NCBI RefSeq assembly: GCF_900324465.2 | Contig: NC_046611.1 | Coordinates: 6,506,516 to 6,570,515 of the forward strand | DNA from: Anabas testudineus | Lineage: Eukaryota; Chordata; Actinopteri; Anabantiformes; Anabantidae | DNA: 64,000 nucleotides | Reading direction: 5' to 3' | Part shown: one piece after another, positions 1 to 12,900 of the stretch | Layout of the letters: each line of letters opens with the position of its first letter | Position numbering within the stretch: position 1 is the stretch's first letter | Notes under the pieces: generated by a model | What the model saw: only the letters and a program-made list of their open reading frames with translations | Databases searched by the model: none | What the model was told of the DNA's origin: nothing | Translations under genes and position numbers: made by a program

Positions 1-2870
1 AAAGAGGAAAACTAACTAACTGAAAGGATGAGAGTGGTGAAATAACTTCTTCTCTCCCGTGATTGATGTTTCATTGCATGTTGTGGGTGCTCTGGGGACT
101 GAATCACAAGCTTTCCGGAGTCAAACCACCTCATGATCTCTGTTAAATATACGCATTTTATTTATGACCCACGCTGGCTGTTGGAGCTGCTAAGCCTGAA
201 AGAATTTCCTAAGTCTGTGTTTTAATGGAGACTTTGAAATACTCATGTCGGTCAGACTGCTGTCTCAAAGGCTTTTTCTGGGAAAAACAGTGAGTAGTGA
301 AAATCAGCTAATTTAATTATATATGAAAATATCGGATTCTAGATCAGTATTTGTATCATCCTTCAAAATAATCTGCTCTGAACTGTAATATAAATGTCCC
401 GAAATGTGATGTACATGGCCAGTTTAGTGTGACAATATTAGAGGCTTTTAACTTATGTGAATGGGGGCCGAATGAAGTACTTTGCTGGCTCGATGGCCAG
501 AAATAATGATGAGCTGCAAAAACAGAATGATGAAGTAAAGTGACTACAACCACCATCGTAGCTAAAACCATCTAACTTTTCAGCGTCAAATTTCAACAGC
601 CTCTTCCAATGTTACTGAACATGGAGTTTATGAATCTCTCACTTACTTCAAATTTAAAATGTCTATAACATACACCCTGATGTTTCCAATATCTCACCAC
701 ATCGTGCGCTGGTTGTATTTTTCCAGGAAAGGCTTGAAATGGAGGGCCCAGGCACCCAGTAAAACCTATTTGGGCATTTAGTCTGTGAGCTCTGCCAGCA
801 GCATATAACATGAGGCATAAACCAAACCAGAAAACCTGAAGTAGACAAACTGTTAAGTGTTCATAAAATATCTCTGGCCAGGGAACTTTTGATGGGAGGA
901 TTAAGGAAAAGAGCAGACCTGCCTTTAAAATAGAGTACTACTTAGTTATAATGTTAGCCCTGTGGTTTACTGCACTAATCAAAATAAATGTGAGACAATG
1001 TGTGGACAGTCAGATCTGTACCTATTGTTCTGATCTCAGAATCAAAGGTCAAAGTCGAACACCCCCAGAGTACTACTCACATCTACATGTCGGGTGGTCA
1101 GAATACAGCCAATCTACAATGTCATTTGTTTTTACTACAATACTTCCTGGTTCCTAGGAACCTAGGAAGCCTAGGAAGCTATAATTTAATAAAGTAATAT
1201 AAGAGTATAACACATAGATTAGATGACTAATTGTTACTGTTTAATATTTGATTATTTTTATTTTCATTTTTAAGACACAGGAACAACCAGGTATTTCACC
1301 TTTAATGTGACGTGTAACCGTTCGCTCATATTAAGTCTTTATTTATACAGTTAGAACATAAAATGTTAACATAATTTAGTTGTGAAGTATTTACAAAGAT
1401 ACCAACTAATTCAGTATAATTTAGGTTTTCTTCCCTTTGAAACTGTAATCTGACTTCTGATTTAAGTACTAGCAGTAGTTATTTTATTGCCACAGAGCAA
1501 CATTACACTGTAAATTGTGGACTGTTTAATGAAGTGTTACTATTTTGTCATATTATCCCTATTATGAAAAGCAAGATAACCAGTTTCCTCTTAATGTTAT
1601 TTTCTTCTTTGACAACTCACACATACTGTACAATAGTGAATTTCCTTCATGATGTAGAAGTTGTAGTATTTAAACAGATGTAAAGACATCAAAATTGCAT
1701 AATTACAAAATTATTGTGCAAAATAAAAGTACTACAGAGACCTCATTCCCACAATGGAATAAATAATACACTGCAGCACCTTTGCTGTTGTAAGAAGACA
1801 TGAGTAAATTACAGTTTTGTGACACTACACATGGCAGCGGTGAAGCGGAACGATGATGATTCATAAGTGTCTGAACTCTAATTTACTACTTACTGCAGAG
1901 AAAGCCTTCAAGTGTTAATCATGCGAGAAAGTAAAAGTGAATGATTTGAAACAGCTGTCATTGTGAGAGGGAGCACAGCATAAGGACACTGTAAAAGAAG
2001 AGAGTGATCACAATCAGACAGAAAAGAGTGTGTTGCAATCACACAATGAGGAACAATTCACTGTGATATATTAGGAACGAGTAAGTGGGCAAAGTGTTTT
2101 GCACCGGCAAGGACTTTTGCTTCCTGGAGAAAATACTAAAATAAAATAGAAAAACTGCACACTGCTTTTGTAACGGCTACTGATTATTACTACTATTATT
2201 GACTTACAGAATTACTGAGCTACCGAATTACAGAAGCAAATAGTCCAAACTCAACTCAACTTTATTTATAAAGCCCTTTAAAAACAGCCTTGGCTGACCA
2301 AAGTGTAAAAGAATAAAACAAAGCAAGCAGCAAATACAGCAAACAAGCGTACAATTGTTATTTGACACCATTTCTGTACAAATACTGTGATAACTAATTC
2401 ATTTGTTTACTTCTTATACGTTATAGTAAGAATATAAGAAGACAAATGATTAAGAATTAACTAATTAACAAAGGCAGCATTGAATGACTTGTAGTTTAGT
2501 ACTGTACTTATTGTAAATACTTGAGTAATTACATTTTATACTACTTTGAACTTAAAATATAAGTAGGTATTGTACTCTCAAGTGCACTTAATTTGCAATC
2601 AAATTATGATGTATAATTGTGTCTTAGGATTAAGCTACACAAAACTACCAACTGCAGCAGCATTAGTGAAGTTAGGACGTTTACTGCTACTCTTAGTGTT
2701 AAGTACACAGTTTCTGTACTTCTGTACTAATTCATTTAACCTTAATAACCATGTTTACAAAGAGAAGTAACACAGGCAGCATCTTTCTAAGTGCTCCAAA
2801 CTGCTCACACAGTATTTTTTACCCTTTTTCACGTCCTGGTTTTGTGTAACTCCGACATCTTGTGGATACA
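1..2870. other. Intergenic DNA upstream of aamp, no gene seen
   Basis: AT-rich sequence without a convincing coding exon on either strand. The short open frames here are low-complexity and match no family I recognise. A segment near 2250-2300 has the TTTATTTATAAAG-type wording common in dispersed teleost repeats, and 2480-2560 resembles degraded pieces of the MITE family found whole at 18,176-18,618. A short imperfect palindrome built on CCTAGG lies at about 1143-1169. Confidence 0.5.
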
Positions 2871-2894
2871 AACGTAAACAAACCTGGGAACGTT

Positions 2895-3148
2895 TTTCTT
2901 ACGTCATCATTACGCGCCCGTAACTCTACTCGCCGCAACATGTGAAGAAAACATGGGGAGCCAGTTATTTGGATCTTTAACTATCACTTATCTATGTTAA
3001 CGAACACTAAATGCGACATTTGTGAGGGGAAGTGTAACCTTTGCTCACATTTCGACTCTGAGAGTGTGTTAGCCTAGAGTCAGGTTAGCTAGCTTCACTC
3101 GCTCGGTTACTTTTCGGTTGTTTTACTAGCTTTTAGCCGGCTAACATC
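2895..3148 (+). promoter_or_regulatory. Probable aamp promoter and 5'UTR
   Basis: The interval before the aamp start is richer in CpG than the sequence upstream of it. It holds a CRE/ATF-like site, TTACGTCATC, at 2899-2908, followed by a short GC-rich stretch. No TATA box is evident, which suits a housekeeping gene. The transcription start is not determined; this is inference from position and motif. Confidence 0.4.
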
Positions 3149-6100
3149 ATGGAAAACACGGAGGAAAATGCGATTGAGCTCCACGGAGATGAGGAAATTA
3201 TTGAAGTCATCGACCTAAACGACACGGAGCCAGGTCCTGGTGGGTAGAAACATAGGTTATTATATTTATTATTAACACTCCTGGTACCGTTTACCTGTCA
3301 CCTGTGTTTTTGGTTAAAATCACTTTAATTCTCACTGGAGTTCAGGGGCATAGCTGATTTATAGGAGCTGCTGAGCTCATCATCACTTAACATCCTCATT
3401 ACCTTCCCTTATCTTCCACCCTCAGATGATTTGGCTGATGACTTAGAGGATGTTGATTTCGAGGACACTGGAAATGCAGAAGATGACAACGAAGGCTGGG
3501 AGACTGAGGACGAGATGGAAGCTGAAGCTGAGCAAGATGACAGTGATGTCACCTTCTCCAAACACACTGGTAAATTCCTGCTTCATATTTCTGCCATTCC
3601 TGTCAAACAACTTCAGTTTGTTACAGGTTTGACTTGTGTTCCCTCTCCTCTGTCCAGGCTCAGTGTTTTGTGTGAGTTTGGATCCTGCAACAAACAACTT
3701 GGCTGTAACAGGTGGAGAGGATGACAAGGCTTACGTGTGGAGGGTGAGCGATGGAGAAGTTCTGATGGAGTGCACAGGTGAGTGTAAGAAGCTCAAGACT
3801 GTGTTTACACATTATGCTTAAATTATTCATTTGAAACCCTGTAGTGCTTAAACTGAGGTCAGGTTATATGTTCAGGTGAAAAGTCAAGTTTCTTAAGATC
3901 TTAATGGACAAAGTTACCAAAACATGGTTAAAGCTTTTCTTTATTGTCCTTGTAAGACTGGCAAACAACAAAACTCAACATCACAGCAAATGTCTAGTCT
4001 GCGAGGGCTGCTTCTTGTCATTGTGATAAAATGCCCCCTACAAAAAGTTCAGTTTTGGTTTTGGTTGGACCAACCAGCAGTTCCCAAATAAAGAAATCAT
4101 CAAATCCTGTGATTTTAAGCAGCTGAAATCACAGAATATTTTGGACTTTTCCCCCCACTAGTTTTGTTTAAAAAAATTAATAAAAAAATGAACCATCTAT
4201 TAACTGAGTAAGAAATTCAGCTCTAAAACACAAAAATGTGTTACTGATATCACCTTTGTTATATAAAAAAGCATTTAAAGTTAGAGTGGTGTAGAAGTAA
4301 CTGAATGTTGTCTTGATCCACGGGTGAAGTTTATTTTACACATTACCAAAACTTTATTAGAATGGGACCTTGTCTGTGCAGCAAGAACATAAAGAATATG
4401 AATGATAATGTATGATACTATTAGTCATAGCTTTTAGCTCTATGAGATGCATGACGCCACTGCTAAAAATTACCTGTGTGTAATAACCAAACCTTTGTGG
4501 AATCTCCACAGGTCACAAAGACTCTGTGACGTGTGCTGTGTTCAGCCACGATTCCTCCTTGGTGGCTTCGGGTGACATGAGCGGCATGATTAAAGTTTGG
4601 AAAGTGGAAACCAAAGAGGAGGTCTGGTCCTTTGAAGTCGGGGATCTGGAGGTGAGGGCCTGAGCATTGCATCTGCCTGAATGTGTGTTTGTGTGTTTAG
4701 CTTGTGCATCTGTAAGCACTTGTGTTTTATGGGGGCTAGAAGAATTTATGAGGAAATAAGAGGATGACCAATAAGCTGAAAATTTGTGGCGTTGGGGAGG
4801 AAGTGAGGGATCAGACATTCTTCCCGTGTTCAACCACAGCTGCTGAGTTGCACTTTAGCAAAGCACACAACCATAATAATTTTAACATCTGCTCACTGAC
4901 CACTAGTTGAAATCTGCAGTGCAAATTAGAAAGAAATAATCTGTGTGCGAGTGTGTGTAAAGGATCTGTTAATTCGTGGTTGTCTGCCCTGCTTCCTCCT
5001 CAGTGGTTGGAGTGGCATCCCTGCGCTCCAGTGCTGCTTGCTGGAACAGATGACGGCAGTGTGTGGATGTGGAAGATCCCTGCAGGAGACTGTAAAACCT
5101 TGCAGAGTCCTGGATGCCAGGCCACCAGCGGCAAAGTCCTACCTGATGGTAAGAGATCAGAAAACAAGCTCTACAAAATCTCCTATTAGAAAACATGTAC
5201 AGTATTTTGAAAGTACAATTAAAAGCAACGGTGATTTATCATTATATTTTATTTATTTGCAGTATCTGTCAGAAGTGGATTGTAATTCTGGCTCCAATTT
5301 CCATTTTCTTATTGTTAAACCTTTTTATTTTAGCTAATATTGCACAGTCATCAAAAGTGATTGCGTGATTCATGCAGTTTACTTTCAAGTCAAATGTGTG
5401 TTGTTGTTTTTTTCGTACTATTTTTCTCCAGGTAAACGGGCTGTGGTAGGTTATGAGGATGGCACAGTACGTGTGTGGGATCTGAAGCAGGGCAACGCCA
5501 TTCACGTTATTAAAGGTGAATGTGAAAACATATTGTTTTATCCTCCTGTCACTTGAACTTTAAAACTAGAAAAATAACCTAAAAGAGAAAGTATTGATAG
5601 AGGAAATGAGGAGAATGAATAGATTTAAATTTTTAAAAGAACATGCTAGATGAAGTGATTCTTTGGAGAACAGCGACTTTACTGCTCCATGTTGTTGTGT
5701 AATGGAAGTTTCATCCTCCAGATTTGACAGCAACTGATTGGCTTCCCATTGATCTGCAATCAATATTACACAATGGAAATTAAAAATTTTGCAAGTTTAT
5801 TTTTTAGAATCCAACATTAAACACTCTCTTATTTAGAAAAGTATTCAGACCCTCAATTCGACCCGTGGACCCCCTGGATAAGCGGAAGAAGATGAATGGA
5901 GATATGAGAAAAACATGAGAACAAATAATAAAAGCCAATAAGTGAAACTATACAAATATCACAGATTTACAGCTTATTCAAATAGCAAGAGATACAAAAA
6001 TAAAATAAACTAATTATACTGTTAACAGACTCTGTTTTTGTGGAAAGGTTGAAAGGGTAACACAATATCAAACTTTCTCACATGTGGTAATTTTCTCAAA

Positions 6101-7328
6101 TGACTGAGAAAATGTTTATTTTTAAGTAATGAGAACATTTAATCTAATCGTTTTCTTTGACAGGTCAGGACGGACACCAGGGGGCGCTGACCTGCCTGGC
6201 GTGCAACAAAGACGGGTCTCTGGTCCTCACAGGATCAGTGGATGGCAGTGCCAAGCTCATCAACACCACCACGGGCAAAGTGGGTGTCACAGCAATATAA
6301 TGAACAACAGAGCAAAAGGAAACCTGCTGTTTCCTGCTAAGCCTGATGTGTTGGTATGTTTCTCATAACTATATTGTTGGTGTGTGTGTGTTTTAAGGTG
6401 GTTGGAGCATTGTCTGTGGAGGGAGGCAAAGCAAAAGGATCAAAGGACGAAGAAGAAACCAACTCCGTCGAATCTGTGGGATTCTGCAACATGTGAGTGG
6501 TGAAGCAAGATAAAGGAATAAAGGTGCTAGTTAGTGATTCTGAATCAACTGGATGTGAATTTGAATGTGAACACTGTTAATAGTGCTTTAAAATAAATAA
6601 TAAAAATAAAGACTTTTGTCTTGAAACTTGTGAACAAGTGTTTTACCTCTCTCGTTCCTTCCCAGCCTGCCTCTTGTTGCTGTGGCCTACCTGGATGGAA
6701 CTCTGGCCATATATGACCTCTCAACACAGGTCCTGAGGCACAGGTGCCAACATGAGGTGAGTAGAAACAGAAAGAAAAGACTGTACCCAACGTTTTATGG
6801 TATTTCTAGCTGCTTTTATCCTCTGCTTAGTCTGTTAGCTGCATTGCAAAACCAGATGTTTTCAGGAATATAAACCCAATGTGATTTTTATCGAATCAGT
6901 GTTCAGCTGCTGTCCCCTAAAACTTGCCTCTGTGCTTTTTCAGGCTGGCATTGTTCACCTGCATTGGGAGGAGTCTTCTTCTGTGGTGTCCACCTGCAGT
7001 TTAGATGGAGCGCTGCGTTTATGGGACGCTCGTTCTGGCAACATGGTGTCTGAATACCGCGGCCACACTGCAGAGATCCTCGACTTCACCATCAACAGGT
7101 ATGACTTCTGAAAAACACACAAATCTGTACAGACCTCTTTAAATAATATGGTCATTATATGGACATATGGTGAAGTATTGTGATAGTTGATTGCTTCGCA
7201 TCATTCATTGTTGATCTTTTCCCTTGACTGTCTTTTTCTGTGGCTCCTACAGGGAGGCAACTCTTGCTGTTACTGCGTCAGGAGACAACCAGGCAAAAGT
7301 CTTCTGCCTCCAAAGACCTGATCGGTAA
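3149..7328 (+). CDS. aamp: Angio-associated migratory cell protein (WD40 repeat protein)
   Basis: A WD40 protein, in other species cytosolic and linked to cell migration, angiogenesis and ribosome biogenesis. Eleven coding exons: 3149-3239, 3426-3569, 3658-3777, 4512-4651, 5004-5148, 5432-5515, 6164-6279, 6398-6492, 6666-6756, 6944-7098, 7253-7328. All junctions are GT-AG and the frame stays open, giving 418 aa against 434 in human. Residues 1-75 are strongly acidic and carry the family motif HGDEEIIEV. From about residue 78 the WD blades follow, with [44 protein letters not shown] and [14 protein letters not shown]. The C-terminus [10 protein letters not shown] is nearly the same as in human. 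The start chosen is the first ATG of the exon. The nearest gene downstream is gpbar1, as in mammals. No AATAAA was spotted close behind the stop. Confidence 0.97.
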
Positions 7329-7896
7329 AGAGAGCTTGAGGAAAAAAGAGCAGAGGAAGTATTTCAGGAGAAGCGGCAGAGACATTTGATTGACTCTGTA
7401 ACACTGGAGAACATGTTTCCAATCTCCTCAGGATTTAAAAAAATCCCTTGTGTCTGTCTTATCATCATATTTGACCTGCTTTAGTAGGATTGTAGCATCC
7501 AGAAGGTTATTTTAGTTTTAATCAGTATCGCAATTGTGCTTCATCGGCAGCGCAACTAAACTGAAAGACGACAGAGCAAATCTTCTTGGTTACGCAGGAG
7601 TTTCAAGAGTGATTCTTTAGAACAAACTGTTCTTAATACTGTTAGAAAGAAATTCAAGTGTGATGAATTGTTGTGTCCTGCCCTTGACGTCACCCTTAAT
7701 TTTATGTTCTGTGTGTTTTAGAGATAAAAGACAGTAAAATAGAATTTCCTTTAGTGTTTTTTCTTTTTGTTTGCTGAATGTCCAGATCAAATTCCCCAAA
7801 GTCAAATTGTTTCCCTTGAAAGGTTTTGTGTCTTCCTGCTTAGTCAGAAATGATCTTGCCAAATATTTTGATGTAAATACAAAATAATAATTAATG
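7329..7896. other. 3' flank of aamp, no other gene seen
   Basis: Probable 3'UTR and flank of aamp. No coding exon, and no canonical AATAAA noticed close to the stop codon. Confidence 0.4.
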
Positions 7897-9110
7897 TACA
7901 GTATCAAGAAAGAATTTCACAGATTTCTGCATTAATTTGTCATAAAATATGATCTGATCTTCATCTACGTCAAGACAATAACAAATATAAAATTTGCTTT
8001 TGATCTTTCATGTCTTTATTGAGAATAACCATAAAAACCTCATAGTGCTAGTGGAAAAGTGTGTACCCTTGGAATAATAACTTCCACAAAGCTAATAGAA
8101 GTCAAGTGTTAGCATAAATTAAGAAAATTAGTTTGGAGATGTGGACTAGAGCTACTTTGACTGACAATAAACACTCAAACATTTTGAGTTTGTGTCACAC
8201 AAGAAGAATATGCTTATGTGTGCCATTCCTCACCAAAAGGAGCTTTCTACAATCAAGAATTGTTGATTTACAAAAAGTGGGAAAAGGTTAAAAGGTGATG
8301 TTAAAGACTTTAGAAACTCACCAGTCTACATTTAGGCAAACAATCTACAAATTGAGACACGTTGGGACTGTAGCTACTCTACCAAGAAGTGGAAAGCCAG
8401 TCAAAATGACCCCAAGAGAAAAACACTCATTAATAAGGTAAAGAAATAGCCTACAGTGACAGCCAAAGATTTAAAGGCATCTTTGGAACTGGCTAGAATC
8501 TGTGTTCATGAGTCTACAGTGGGTAAAACATTGAACAATCAGGGTATCTATGGCAGGACACCACGAAGAGGCTGCTGTTTACTAAAAAATACATTGCTGC
8601 AGGCCTGAAGTTTGCCAAAGAGCACATTGACACTGACAAAACTAGGATTGAACTATTTGGAAATAACACATAGCACTACATCTGGCATAAAAATGTAATC
8701 TCAACTGTATGTTGAGTATGGTGGAGGAAGCATCATGATTTGGGCCTGCTTGCTGTATCAGGGCCTAGCCAGGTTGCAGTGATTGGGGGGAAAATTAAGT
8801 GTATGAAAAAAAATCTGGAGAATAATGTGAGAACGTCTGTACAACAGCTGAAACACTGTAGAAGTTGGGTGATACAACAAGACAATAAAAAAAAAACACA
8901 GAAGCAAGTCCACAATGAAATGGCTTCAAAAAAATAAAATCTGTCTTTTGTGAGTGGCCAAGTCAGAGCCCAGACTTTAACCCAATAGAGATGCTATGAA
9001 ACGACTTGAAGGAGTGTGTTATCTGTGACCTGGAGCTGGTTCAACAAACTGGAAAATGTTTCTAAAGTCAGATGGTGTGTTTCCTTTTTCAGATCACATC
9101 ACTGATAAGT
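7897..9110 (+). mobile_element. Decayed Tc1/mariner transposon with transposase remnant
   Basis: A Tc1-like DNA transposon relic. It starts at a TA followed by CAGT near 7897, as Tc1 ends do, and runs to about 9110; the right edge is approximate. From about 8230 to 9070 the + strand still spells recognisable transposase wording in broken frames: a helix-turn-helix region, then stretches reading like GIYGRTPRRG and FAKEHIDTDKTR, then the DETK-like and DFNPIE-like regions. In-frame stops and frame changes are numerous, so no protein is expected. It is old by appearance. The short open frame at 8740-8937 lies inside it and is not a gene. Confidence 0.8.
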
Positions 9111-9595
9111 TTTAACCCATGTTTGTGTTATCAGATGTGAGTAAAGGGATAGAATGAGTCAGTCTGTAAATGAGAAGACACTTAAGTAAGTAGATCTTCC
9201 CTAAAACCACAGTCTAGATATGGTTAAATGGTATAAACTGTGACTGTGAAGGAGGTCAGTGTTTTTGTTCATCGTAGCCCACGCTACTTTGATACAAAAC
9301 TGTCTCTGCTAGTCACAGGGCAGACTGATCCAAATTAGGATTTGTTTAACCACCAAAGCCATCCATAGTGACCAGATATTTTTTATTTATAGAAATCATG
9401 TGTCTCCATGGTAACCTTTAACAATAAGATAATGTTTTCCTTGGTATTCATGAGTTTCAGTGACTTTCTGGGGCTTTTTTGCAGCGGTATGCAGCCCCAA
9501 AATTAACAAAGTGCAGTGAAAATATTAGATAAACAAATCAATAGATGATTAACTGGGTGCCAATACAGTTCTTAATCATTAAACATTTTCCTCAA

Positions 9596-9900
9596 TTAGT
9601 CTGTGTAAGTTTCTACAAGCCTCTTATTTTTGGATTTGGACAGTTTATCCCAATATTCCAGATTCTCAAGCTCCAATAATTTGAATGGGAAACCTTGGTG
9701 GTCGGCAATGTCTAGGTCTCTCCACAGATGTTCTATGGGGTTCAAGTCTGAGCTTTGTTTGGGCCACTTAAGGAGAACCAGAGACGTGTGCTGACGGCAG
9801 TGTTGTCTCAGCTGTTTGTTTCCGGTCATTGTTTTGTTCAAAGATGAACTGCTGTGTGCACTCTGGTGCAGTTTCTCCTCAAGGACCTCTCTGTATTTAA
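9596..9900 (-). mobile_element. Tc1-like transposase C-terminal fragment
   Basis: On the minus strand, a short open stretch ending near 9596 reads like the end of a Tc1 transposase. The clearest part is WPKQSSDLNPIEHLWRDL, the conserved C-terminal box around the last catalytic acid of the DDE/D triad. Only this fragment is left; no matching inverted terminal repeats were found. It is separate from, and opposite in direction to, the relic at 7897-9110. Confidence 0.85.
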
Positions 9901-12900
9901 CTTGTATTTGATTTGTGTGTGTTGCGATGTCAGTGTGTCAAATTCTATTTTAGTAGAAAATTCCCCAGTAACTTCTGATGATTTTTAGAATTGCTTTTCT
10001 CCACCCTAATGAAACTAAAATCATGACGTAAAACACAATAAATGTCCAGATTTTTCTCAGAACACCTGCAATTAAGATTTCTTTGAAAGAAGTGGGTGTT
10101 ATTGGTGTGTGCTATAACGCCATCTTGACGCTTTATTGTCCTTTTTTGCAGTCAGGAAATGCATTACCTCACCAGCCAATGGGTTTCTTGCTTTTATGCC
10201 TGAGCTTTAATACAGATTAAGCTGCCATTAGGATGTGAGTGTAACCTTGTATGGTCACACAGTGTGTAGAGTGGCTTCAGAAATGATTCACTTCAAACCA
10301 CTACCAACACATGTATGTATGTGCAAGTTACAGAGTGAGAACCTGTTTAATGTAAAGTGACAACATTACTGAACTCTATTGTTTTGCTTCTGCTGGACAG
10401 TTCAGCAATGAGTCACAGCGATGTATACTTAACAGCCCAGTGTACAATTACTTGTGTTAATGGATAGGAGGTCCGGGGATGAGCCGTCAGAGCTTTAATT
10501 GGTTACCAACACCCTGACAAAGACCAGTCCTGCCTGTGATTAGCCTCCTCGTCCCTGTTCTTTGCTCTTAGCCTGTTCCTTTAAACTCTATTGTTCTCTT
10601 ATTTTTCTGTCCCTGTCCTCTTTGCTGGCTGTCAGGGTGAGGAAAAACACTGTTATCCTGTGCACAAGTGCTTCTTCCTTGTGCCTCCATTCTCAGCTCT
10701 CGCAGTCGTTGTCAAGTTAATGTCTATAAGTGTACAAATGTACATGCAGATTAAGTTAAATATGATATTAATTTGTATAGTATGAAATAGAAAACTTCTT
10801 AGGGATAACTTTCCCCAATAACAATATCATGACCTGTTTTACTGTATGATTGCACATTCATAGTATTTCATATTTATGTAAATGAAGGGAATATATTCCG
10901 TCCTACTTTCCACACTGTAAATTCACCGACTGTGTTTCAGCAGTATTGATACAGCGGTGATGGTGCTCAACTACAGTAGAAAGTGGGAGAAAATGACACC
11001 TGTTAAGTGTGGCATTCGGTGGCAGCAGGATATTTTCCTCATCTGTCACAGCAACGTGTTTGGCCACAAAGGTCAGCTCATATAGAGACAAAGGCTAGGA
11101 TTGGCCAGAAGGATTATCACCTTTAGACCTTGATGAGGTTAAAGCCTAATCCATTAAACTCCAGCTCATATTCTCTGCAGGCTGCTGTGTTGACAACAGA
11201 TGCCAAACAAATCAGTTGAGCAGAGAATGACAGGTGTTGCTGCCAAGGTAAACATGTCTGGTGGAAGATGAGCCAAGTGACAAACACATTAACAATACAT
11301 CAGTTCTATAAAAAACTAACTCAGGAAAATAAAATTTCTTACAACATTTGGAAAGATCAAGAGTAAACTAACCATTAAGAAGGGTTTCGGTGTTTCTAGG
11401 ATTAAAAAATAAACTGGCAAAAAATGTGTTTTACTGACTGTAAAAATGTGGGGCTTTGTACTGAAATTAAACTATGGAGGGAAAAATTTAAAAGAATTAC
11501 ATTTTGAAGTTGAAATAAAACCTAATTATACCTTATAAATACTAAAAAGTCAAAGTGGAAACGAGCATAAAGATTCCAATAGGAGTTTAATTGTGAGCTT
11601 AATGAAGCTGAAGTGGCCGTTTCTGTGTAAGTGTTGAGTGGAAATACATTATTCGTTAAAATCAAAGTGCTCAAAGTAATTTACAGTAAGATACTGTTAA
11701 AAGGAGCTGAAGTGTCAGATGAAGTGAAATTGAAAGAAGAAATATGAAACACTCAGATGGCAGATTATTGGGTAAAATGCAGTCTAACAGCAGATAAAAC
11801 CGACCTTTGTGTAGGTTTTAATGTTTAATGTTGGATTTCAGTTGTATATTTCTAGCAAGGTCATATTTTAGCTAGTTGTAGCTCATAAACTGTCATTTTA
11901 GTGCATTTATACATAATATTTTTACTTGTTAGTTCTTCCTATTGGACATTTTCAGTCTTCTGGAGCTAACATTAGCTGGGATAATACTAGCTCTGATCTT
12001 GTTTGCCACCTGAGGTCATTAGATATCTGAACGTATCTATTTATCAATCATATCTCATTCCTTATTTCCATTGTGTATTTTAAAAAATCAAGATAAGATC
12101 ATTGATTTACTGTTGTGTAGGACCTCGTGTCCCACGAAAGCCAGGTTGTCTGTCTCCTTCTTTGTAAGTGCAGTTGTTGTGCTTTGGTTTCCAGCCTGTC
12201 TTCCCTGCGTAGTGTCTTTCCAGATGTTCCCAGGCTCAGGGAAGGAACACTTGTGTTTAAAACCATTATCTGACTGGAATTTATCCATCTTTGCCAGCAG
12301 CAGCAGCAGCTCTGCTCCAAACTATCAGTGAAGGAGTCTGTGTTTGGCTAATTGAACAGGTCAACATGCAGTGATGAGAAGTGTGTGACGGCTGTTATGA
12401 ATTCAGATGTAATCACATTTGGTCCATATGTTCAGGTCAGTCTGAGCTGCCTGCTGCTCAGACTGATGCTTTAAAGAGTGTGACTGGAACACGAGTCATT
12501 GCTGAAATCACTTTAACTTCAAAGTGACTACGTACGTTTATTTTGTGCGTTGAAGTGTCTCGTTAACAGAGTTAATGTTAGCTGAATGCTAATCTGGAGT
12601 CACTGTTTGTTCTTATAGTTTGTATATGAATTATACTGTGAAGCTAACAGGGTCATACCTTGTTTGTGAGCTTTAAATAGTTAGTTGATGTATTTTGTTA
12701 CAGAAAATCTGTTTTTTTTTAACAGTAATTTTTTTTATCACAGCTGTAGCGTTGATACTTAACTAACGATAGGTCAATCTGCTTCAATTATTTAAAATAA
12801 TATAATTAAATATTTAATAAAATAAATAAAAAAAAATATTTCAATCTGCACTGACTCACTTCCTGTTTAAGTTGACGTGACTCTCCATAAATAAAATTAA

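Noticed and set aside
1143-1169. CCTAGG-based palindrome
   Set aside because: Imperfect and very short; likely chance or local duplication (CCTAGGAAG repeats twice).
8740-8937. Short plus-strand open frame
   Set aside because: It lies inside the Tc1 relic in transposase-derived sequence.
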